This document shows positions 59,598 through 64,000 of a stretch of DNA of 64,000 nt, piece after piece. This DNA is from Marinobacter salexigens (GTDB lineage Bacteria > Pseudomonadota > Gammaproteobacteria > Pseudomonadales > Oleiphilaceae): assembly GCF_018860765.1 (NCBI RefSeq), contig NZ_JAHKPV010000008.1, positions 62,001 through 126,000 on the forward strand, in the 5' to 3' direction. The position numbers and the translations under genes are program-made. How positions within the stretch are numbered: position 1 is the stretch's first letter; the number at the start of each line of letters is the position of its first letter. The notes under the pieces are model-generated. The model was not told where the DNA came from and made no database searches. It saw nothing but the letters and a program-made list of their open reading frames with translations.

Positions 59598-60152
59598 TTA
59601 ATCTGCCTTGTGCCACTCAAACTTCTGGAACGGCTTGTCTATCGGTGTGACAGCAAGGTGGTTAGTGTAGTTGCTGATGGTTTTCTGAGCTAAGCCAAGG
59701 ATAACCTCCAGAATCTGTCGTTTAGTGAATCCTGCTTCTAGAAACTCTGTCACAACACTTTCGTCAACGTTGCCGCGGCCGCGCACGATGGCGAGGGTAA
59801 AGTTGCGTAGTGCCTCCAGTCGATCAGTAGGCAAAGGCGTTTCGTTACGCAGAGCCTCTGTGATGGCGTCATCAACGTTCATGTTCTTCGCGATGCCGGT
59901 GTGGGCAGGAACGCAATAATGGCAGGCATGCTCGACGTTGATGGTCTGCCATACTACTGTGGTTTCCTCATCATCAAAGCTGCTGTCGAGAAACAGCTGG
60001 TGGAGGCGTTGATAGCCTTCTAGCAGCCCGGGCGCTTCTGCCATGACCGCATGCAAGCTCGGTATCATGCCAAACGATTTGAGAGAGGTGTCCAGCAATT
60101 CCTGACTCTTTTCCGGAGCACTATCTTTGTTGTGAAGGGTAAAGTCGGCCAT
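59598..60152 (-). CDS. Carboxymuconolactone decarboxylase / AhpD-like protein
   Basis: A 184-residue helical protein with the AhpD-type redox motif NVEHACHYCVPAHTG (Glu74, Cys77, Cys80, His84). The motif reduces peroxides or serves as a thiol reductant. It is distant from true carboxymuconolactone decarboxylases, which lack the CxxC. GAGGAGC precedes ATG. It is the first gene behind the 44-bp palindrome at 60206 and probably heads an operon with the GST gene. Confidence 0.87.
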   Translation of the reverse strand: MADFTLHNKDSAPEKSQELLDTSLKSFGMIPSLHAVMAEAPGLLEGYQRLHQLFLDSSFDDEETTVVWQTINVEHACHYCVPAHTGIAKNMNVDDAITEALRNETPLPTDRLEALRNFTLAIVRGRGNVDESVVTEFLEAGFTKRQILEVILGLAQKTISNYTNHLAVTPIDKPFQKFEWHKAD

Positions 60153-60205
60153 AGAGTAGCTCCTCTTATTTAGGCGAATAAAATTTGGAATCGATTTGAT
60201 TTAAA

Positions 60206-60249
60206 GGTTGCGCCTCAAATTGAGTGATCACTCAATTTGAGGCGCAACC
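60206..60249. promoter_or_regulatory. 44-bp perfect palindrome holding a TetR-type operator
   Basis: The left arm GGTTGCGCCTCAAATTGAG continues without a loop into its exact complement; all 22 pairs match. The centre (60220-60235) is TTGAGTGATCACTCAA. It lies 54 bp upstream of the AhpD-like gene. No T tract flanks it, so it is not a normal terminator. Confidence 0.75.
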
Positions 60250-60278
60250 AATCGGTAACCAATTCGATAAGAGACGAT

Positions 60279-60310
60279 AACTTAACTTGAGTGATCACTC
60301 AAGTTAAGTT
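60279..60310. promoter_or_regulatory. 32-bp perfect palindrome with the same operator core
   Basis: AACTTAACTTGAGTGA followed by its exact complement; the core TTGAGTGATCACTCAA is at 60287-60302. The outer arms differ from those of the 44-bp palindrome, so only the core is shared. Confidence 0.75.
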
Positions 60311-60325
60311 TGAGCAATCACTCAG
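60310..60325. promoter_or_regulatory. Third operator copy
   Basis: TTGAGCAATCACTCAG, one core position and the end base changed. Its centre is 23 bp from that of the 32-bp palindrome, the same spacing as the pair at the TetR promoter. Confidence 0.6.
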
Positions 60326-60382
60326 AAACCTATGGTGGATGGTTGAGGCTAATGAGTTAAGGGTCGGGTGTGATCGTGCTTT

Positions 60383-61318
60383 TCAGTTGCTAGAATCCTT
60401 GGGCAAGATTCCTTTCCCTGACAGGTCTTTCAAAATTTTGGCGCATTTTATTTTCAGGTGATCTCTTAGAAGGCGCATCGCTGGCGTTATTGATTGCCGA
60501 CTGGGACAGATAAGCCACAACTCCGACACTCTTGGCCTGAATTCCGGCATTACGCTAACTACTCTGCCTGCCAACAAGTCATCAGACATGTCGAGGCAGG
60601 ATTTGACGGCGACACCTTTGCCAGCAACGCACCAGCGCCGCACCAGATCTCCATCATTGGAGGCACGGTTACCCCGCATTCTTATCTTGAACTGCTGGTC
60701 GTTACGGGTGAACGTCCAGATATCGTAGGGGATTTCTTGCAACTGATAGAACAGCCCGTTGTGAGGCGCCAGGTCGTGGGGGTGCCGGGGCGTTCCGTGG
60801 TGTTCAAGGTATTCCAGAGTAGCGCATAGAATGCCCGGAACATCACAGATTTTAAAACCGTAGAGACTGGCATCGTTAGGTGAGCCGTAACGCAACGCCA
60901 TGTCGACGGAGTCTCTGTAGAAATCGACATTGCTGTCGCTGATATTGACCCGCAGGCTCAAGTCCGGGTGCGCCTCCATAAGCTCGTCCAACCATGGCAG
61001 CATCTGGTTGCGCCCGAAGTCAGAAGGCACGGCGAGACGCAGTTCGCCTTCTACGGAATCCTGGTCTTCCTGAATGTTATTGCGCGCCAGCTCCAACATT
61101 TGCAGAGCCTGCTCACATTGAGGGAGGTACTTTTCGCCGGCGCTGGATAGCCGAAGTTGCCGGGTGGTTCTCACAAAGAGTTCCACGCCGAGGGCACTTT
61201 CCACTCGTTTTACTGCAGCACTGGCGGTTGCCGTTCGCATGTTGAGGCTGGCAGCAGCGGCAGTAATGCCACGGAACTCGGCTACCTTGAGTATTACCTG
61301 CAGATCTTCAAGCGTCAT
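60383..61318 (-). CDS. LysR-family transcriptional regulator
   Basis: A 311-residue regulator. The N-terminal winged helix (LEDLQVILKVAEFRGITAAAASLNMRTATASAAVKRVE) is followed by a periplasmic-binding-like effector domain (VEGELRLAVPSDFGR). It resembles the LysR group that controls oxidoreductases (subfamily of DsdC/LeuO-unlike, AaeR-like proteins). It is divergent from the quinone-oxidoreductase-like gene, 122 bp apart, so that gene is its likely target. Effector unknown. Confidence 0.88.
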   Translation of the reverse strand: MTLEDLQVILKVAEFRGITAAAASLNMRTATASAAVKRVESALGVELFVRTTRQLRLSSAGEKYLPQCEQALQMLELARNNIQEDQDSVEGELRLAVPSDFGRNQMLPWLDELMEAHPDLSLRVNISDSNVDFYRDSVDMALRYGSPNDASLYGFKICDVPGILCATLEYLEHHGTPRHPHDLAPHNGLFYQLQEIPYDIWTFTRNDQQFKIRMRGNRASNDGDLVRRWCVAGKGVAVKSCLDMSDDLLAGRVVSVMPEFRPRVSELWLICPSRQSITPAMRLLRDHLKIKCAKILKDLSGKGILPKDSSN

Positions 61319-61440
61319 ATTGTCAAAAATAAATTGATAGTGTTTCAGGAATTAGGCTGTTTTTGGCAGTTTAGTAAAGGTTCACACTTGGCACCAGTTA
61401 AACGCCGTCACGGCACTAAGAAAACGCAGGAGATCAGTAG

Positions 61441-62478
61441 ATGAAAGCCATAGGTTATAGCGAGTCACTTCCCATTACCGATGAAAACGCACTTATCGAT
61501 ATCGAGTTACCACAACCGATCGCCAGTGGCCGTGATTTATTGGTGCAGGTAAAAGCTGTTGCCGTCAATCCAGTGGACTACAAAATTCGCCAGAATGTCC
61601 CAGCCGAAGCCGGAGAGTACAAGGTGATTGGCTGGGATGCAGTAGGAGAGGTGGTTGCAGTTGGTGAAGCTGTTGCAGGGTTCAAATCTGGTGATCAGGT
61701 TTTCTATGCAGGCGATCTTACCCGCTCCGGGACGAATGCCGAGTTCCAGTTGGTGGACGAGCGGATCGTCGGCCATAAACCACAGAGCCTTTCCGACTCT
61801 GAAGCCGCAGCACTCCCACTGACTACGATTACTGCCTGGGAATTGTTATTTGAGCATCTGCAGCTCAGGCAGCAATCACCGGGAGACGGACGTAAGTCGA
61901 ATGATGTTGTACTGGTTGTGGGCGCGGCTGGCGGGGTTGGTTCTATTCTGATTCAGCTTGCCAAAACCCTGACAGGAGCAACGGTTATAGCAACGGCGTC
62001 CCGCGAAGCTTCCAGAAACTGGGTGCAGGCGCTGGGTGCTGATTTTGTAGTAGACCACCGGGAACCTCTTAAACCCCAGATTGATGCACTGATTGCAGAG
62101 GGGCAGGTTGGAGCGGTAACCCATGTAGCCAGTCTGAATGCAACGCAGCAATACTTCGAAAGCTATGTGGAGCTGCTCGTTCCCTTTGGCAGGATTGCAC
62201 TGATAGATGACCCAGACTCACTGGATGTGATGAAAATCAAGCCAAAGAGCCTGTCTGTGCACGTGGAGTTCATGTTCGCCCGTTCAATGCACCAGGCTGT
62301 AGATATGGATGCGCAGCATAAGCTGTTGGAACAGGTCTCGAACCTTGTGGATCAGGGATATATCCGCACAACCGCAGGTAAGCATCTGGGTATTATTAAT
62401 GCCGAAAACCTCAGGGCGGCACATGCAGAACTGGAAACCGGCCGTGCCGTAGGCAAGGTTGTTCTGGAAGGCTTTTGA
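61441..62478 (+). CDS. Quinone-oxidoreductase-like medium-chain dehydrogenase (TIGR02817 type)
   Basis: A 345-residue NADPH-dependent MDR enzyme. The GroES-like domain has VKAVAVNPVDYKIRQ and IGWDAVGEVVAVG. The Rossmann loop is VLVVGAAGGVGSILIQLA (about 156-173). The catalytic-zinc cysteine of alcohol dehydrogenases is replaced (N-P-V-D pattern), so a zinc-free enone or quinone reductase role is likelier than alcohol oxidation. AGGAG precedes ATG. It is divergent from the LysR gene. Confidence 0.88.
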   Translation: MKAIGYSESLPITDENALIDIELPQPIASGRDLLVQVKAVAVNPVDYKIRQNVPAEAGEYKVIGWDAVGEVVAVGEAVAGFKSGDQVFYAGDLTRSGTNAEFQLVDERIVGHKPQSLSDSEAAALPLTTITAWELLFEHLQLRQQSPGDGRKSNDVVLVVGAAGGVGSILIQLAKTLTGATVIATASREASRNWVQALGADFVVDHREPLKPQIDALIAEGQVGAVTHVASLNATQQYFESYVELLVPFGRIALIDDPDSLDVMKIKPKSLSVHVEFMFARSMHQAVDMDAQHKLLEQVSNLVDQGYIRTTAGKHLGIINAENLRAAHAELETGRAVGKVVLEGF

Positions 62479-62594
62479 ACCTTAATGACCTGCGTTTGAA
62501 AATTTTTAATAGATAGAACAAACGGATGATTAATCTTGCCATGATTGCTCATATCACGTTCCATCCCCGACAACCTCAAAGCCGCTTATAAGTG

Positions 62595-62637
62595 GTTGAC
62601 AAAATCAACCACATGTCTTATGGTTGATTTTGTCAAC
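62595..62637. promoter_or_regulatory. Perfect 17-bp inverted repeat over the MarR promoter
   Basis: GTTGACAAAATCAACCA (62595-62611) and its exact complement (62621-62637) are separated by 9 bp. Each arm is itself dyadic (GTTGA-N5-TCAAC). The left arm contains TTGACA (62596-62601) and, 17 bp on, TATGGT (62619-62624) enters the right arm. A bound MarR dimer pair would block RNA polymerase. Confidence 0.8.
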
Positions 62638-62654
62638 TATATGGGAGGGTGTTT

Positions 62655-63107
62655 ATGACTGAGGGGTCACTTAGCGAAGCTGTGCATCGGTTGATGCACG
62701 CATATAAACATCTTCTCCGTGAAGGTGTTCAACGTCAGAAGATTGAATTGCCAGTTACTCAGATCAGGGTGCTCAAGGCGATCTGCCGGAATGATCAGAT
62801 TAATGCTCAATCCATTGCAAAACGGATGCAGCGAGACAAGGCTCAGGTCACTCGTGCACTCAATGACTTGATCAGAGACGGTCTGATCGTTAAAGGGGAT
62901 AATCCTTTGGATCGTCGCAGCCAGCTGCTGAACCCCACATCTGAAGGCCGGGCAGTGATGACTAAACTGGATTCCGTGGAAGAGTGGGCGGTGCAACAAT
63001 TGACCGCAAAGCTTGAGAGCGATGAGCTCGCGTTTTTCCTCCGCATCAGTCAGACGATGGCAGATAGCGCGAAACAGGTTGGAAATACTGAGAAGGGGGA
63101 ATCCTGA
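62655..63107 (+). CDS. MarR-family transcriptional regulator
   Basis: A 150-residue winged-helix regulator. It has LPVTQIRVLKAICRNDQINAQSIAKRMQRDKAQVTRALNDLIRDGLI, and the wing with DPLDRRSQLLNPTSEGRAV. ATG at 62655 is chosen because GGGAGG lies 6 bp upstream; the GTG at 62649 is too close to it. Its TGA overlaps the next ATG by one base. The inverted repeat at 62595 suggests autorepression. Ligand unknown. Confidence 0.92.
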   Translation: MTEGSLSEAVHRLMHAYKHLLREGVQRQKIELPVTQIRVLKAICRNDQINAQSIAKRMQRDKAQVTRALNDLIRDGLIVKGDNPLDRRSQLLNPTSEGRAVMTKLDSVEEWAVQQLTAKLESDELAFFLRISQTMADSAKQVGNTEKGES

Positions 63108-63847
63108 TGTCTAAACCGACGCCAAGAACTTTGGAGGTGGTTCGCTCCGCCTACATCACTCCACATATGCTGCGTTTAACGCTTGGTGGTTCGGGATTGG
63201 CCGACTTTCCGGAGGATCAGGAAAGTGCGTATATAAAACTGATTTTTCCGCAGCACGGGGAATCACGACCCCTGATGCGAACCTATACCGTCAGCGGACA
63301 GCGCAGCGATGAGATAGACGTCGATTTCGTGCTTCACGCTGCAGATGGGCCTGCATCAGCATGGGCCGCTAGTGCGAAACCCGGAGACCAGATTCTCGTG
63401 GGTGGGCCGGGGCCTAAAAAACTCATCAATAGGCACGCAGACTGGTACCTTCTAGTGGGGGATATGACAGCGCTACCGGCAATCGCAGTCAATCTTGCTC
63501 AGCTGCCCAAAGACGCCCGAGGCTACGTAGTTATTGAAGTAGTGTCAGGCGACGACATTCAGCCGCTGCAGCATCCAGAGAACATTGAGGTTCACTGGGT
63601 TGTGAGCGCCACACCGGACGTTGATACCAGCGCACTACTGAAACACGTTGAACAGCTTTCCTGGTTGCCGGGCCAACCGGCGGTATGGGCGGCTTGTGAG
63701 TTTCACAGCATGCGCGCTCTTCGAACATATTTTAAACAGGAGCGCCAAATGATAAAAAGCCATCTGTACATATCGAGTTACTGGAAAATCAACAGTACCG
63801 AAGATCAACACAAAATTGAGAAGAAATTTGATGCGCAGCCAACGTAA
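63107..63847 (+). CDS. Siderophore-interacting FAD/NAD(P)H reductase (ViuB/SIP-like)
   Basis: A 246-residue flavoprotein of the SIP family. The FAD-binding domain has LMRTYTVSGQRSDEIDVDFVLH and ASAWAASAKPGDQILVGGPG. The NADPH-binding half has LLVGDMTALPAIA. The family tail SHLYISSYWKI is followed by about 20 extra residues. Members reduce ferric siderophores. No siderophore transport or Fur box is seen near, and MarR control suggests a redox or stress role instead. It is coupled to marR by a 1-bp overlap. Confidence 0.9.
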   Translation: MSKPTPRTLEVVRSAYITPHMLRLTLGGSGLADFPEDQESAYIKLIFPQHGESRPLMRTYTVSGQRSDEIDVDFVLHAADGPASAWAASAKPGDQILVGGPGPKKLINRHADWYLLVGDMTALPAIAVNLAQLPKDARGYVVIEVVSGDDIQPLQHPENIEVHWVVSATPDVDTSALLKHVEQLSWLPGQPAVWAACEFHSMRALRTYFKQERQMIKSHLYISSYWKINSTEDQHKIEKKFDAQPT

Positions 63848-64000
63848 TCTATATTATCTGAGCAGTCCCGTGGTGATCCTCTAGCTCTGTGCTGGTTTCA
63901 GCCGGAGCCGCTCTTTACCTTTCCACCCAACGCTGCTTTTTGGGCGTTGTTAACTGATTTCCATCAGAAAGTGGTTTGCCAGTCTCTCGCTTTCTAGAAA
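63848..64000. other. Right-edge spacer
   Basis: No supported gene. CAACGC and GCGTTG near 63929-63953 form a weak hairpin. A minus-strand frame of 16 codons from the edge to a stop near 63950 could be the end of a gene that continues outside the window. Confidence 0.3.

Noticed and set aside
60206-60310. Palindromes as rho-independent terminators or REP elements
   Set aside because: There is no loop and no T tract, and the core recurs at the TetR promoter, which fits operators better. No other REP-like copies were seen.
63952-64000. Minus-strand gene entering from the right edge
   Set aside because: Only 16 codons are visible; too little to support a call.

Overview
The window looks like ordinary chromosome from a marine gammaproteobacterium of the Pseudomonas/Marinobacter type. 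This is inferred from protein families and gene order, not from a database search. Supporting blocks are fadBA-topA, gltA divergent from sdhCDAB-sucAB-lpd-sucCD, trpS-scpA-scpB-rluB, a GntR gene then smc-zipA-ligA, and flgNM/flgA divergent from cheVR. No insertion sequence, prophage, CRISPR array or rRNA was seen.

Layout. 1-9.1 kb: a membrane GGDEF-EAL sensor cut by the left edge, a 51-residue CcoM-like membrane protein behind an ANR/FNR box, tRNA-Glu, YfcH, a CbiX-like chelatase, a DUF924 protein, tRNA-Gly, a MOSC protein, the ABC-F protein Uup, a universal stress protein and an unknown exported protein. 9.1-15.8 kb: fatty acid beta-oxidation (fadBA) and topA. 15.8-30 kb: a beta-hydroxyacid dehydrogenase and most of the TCA cycle. 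30-34.8 kb: trpS (with a four-cysteine motif like that of iron-sulfur TrpRS), scpA, scpB, rluB and a diguanylate cyclase. 35-42.6 kb: GntR regulator, smc, zipA, ligA. 42.7-50 kb: a large lipoprotein, a CBS protein, mnmC (its methyltransferase half looks damaged), a periplasmic cyclophilin and an odd GspE-N-like protein. 50-54.9 kb: flagellar and chemotaxis genes flgN, flgM, flgA, cheV, cheR with two sigma-28-like promoters, then an MFS transporter and a small PilZ-like ORF.

55-64 kb is accessory: a lipocalin, a cupin, an isochorismatase-like hydrolase, tRNA-Ser followed by a probable gene remnant, a haloacid dehalogenase, a TetR regulator, a YghU-type glutathione transferase, a carboxymuconolactone-decarboxylase/AhpD-like protein, a LysR regulator, a quinone-oxidoreductase-like dehydrogenase, a MarR regulator and a siderophore-interacting FAD protein. 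Its most distinctive feature is a family of 16-bp operators (core TTGAGTGATCACTCAA). They flank the TetR promoter and lie inside 44-bp and 32-bp perfect palindromes in front of the AhpD-like/GST genes. A second system is a perfect 17-bp inverted repeat covering the MarR promoter. Together these suggest a locally regulated electrophile or redox-stress locus, which is the best candidate here for an undescribed system.
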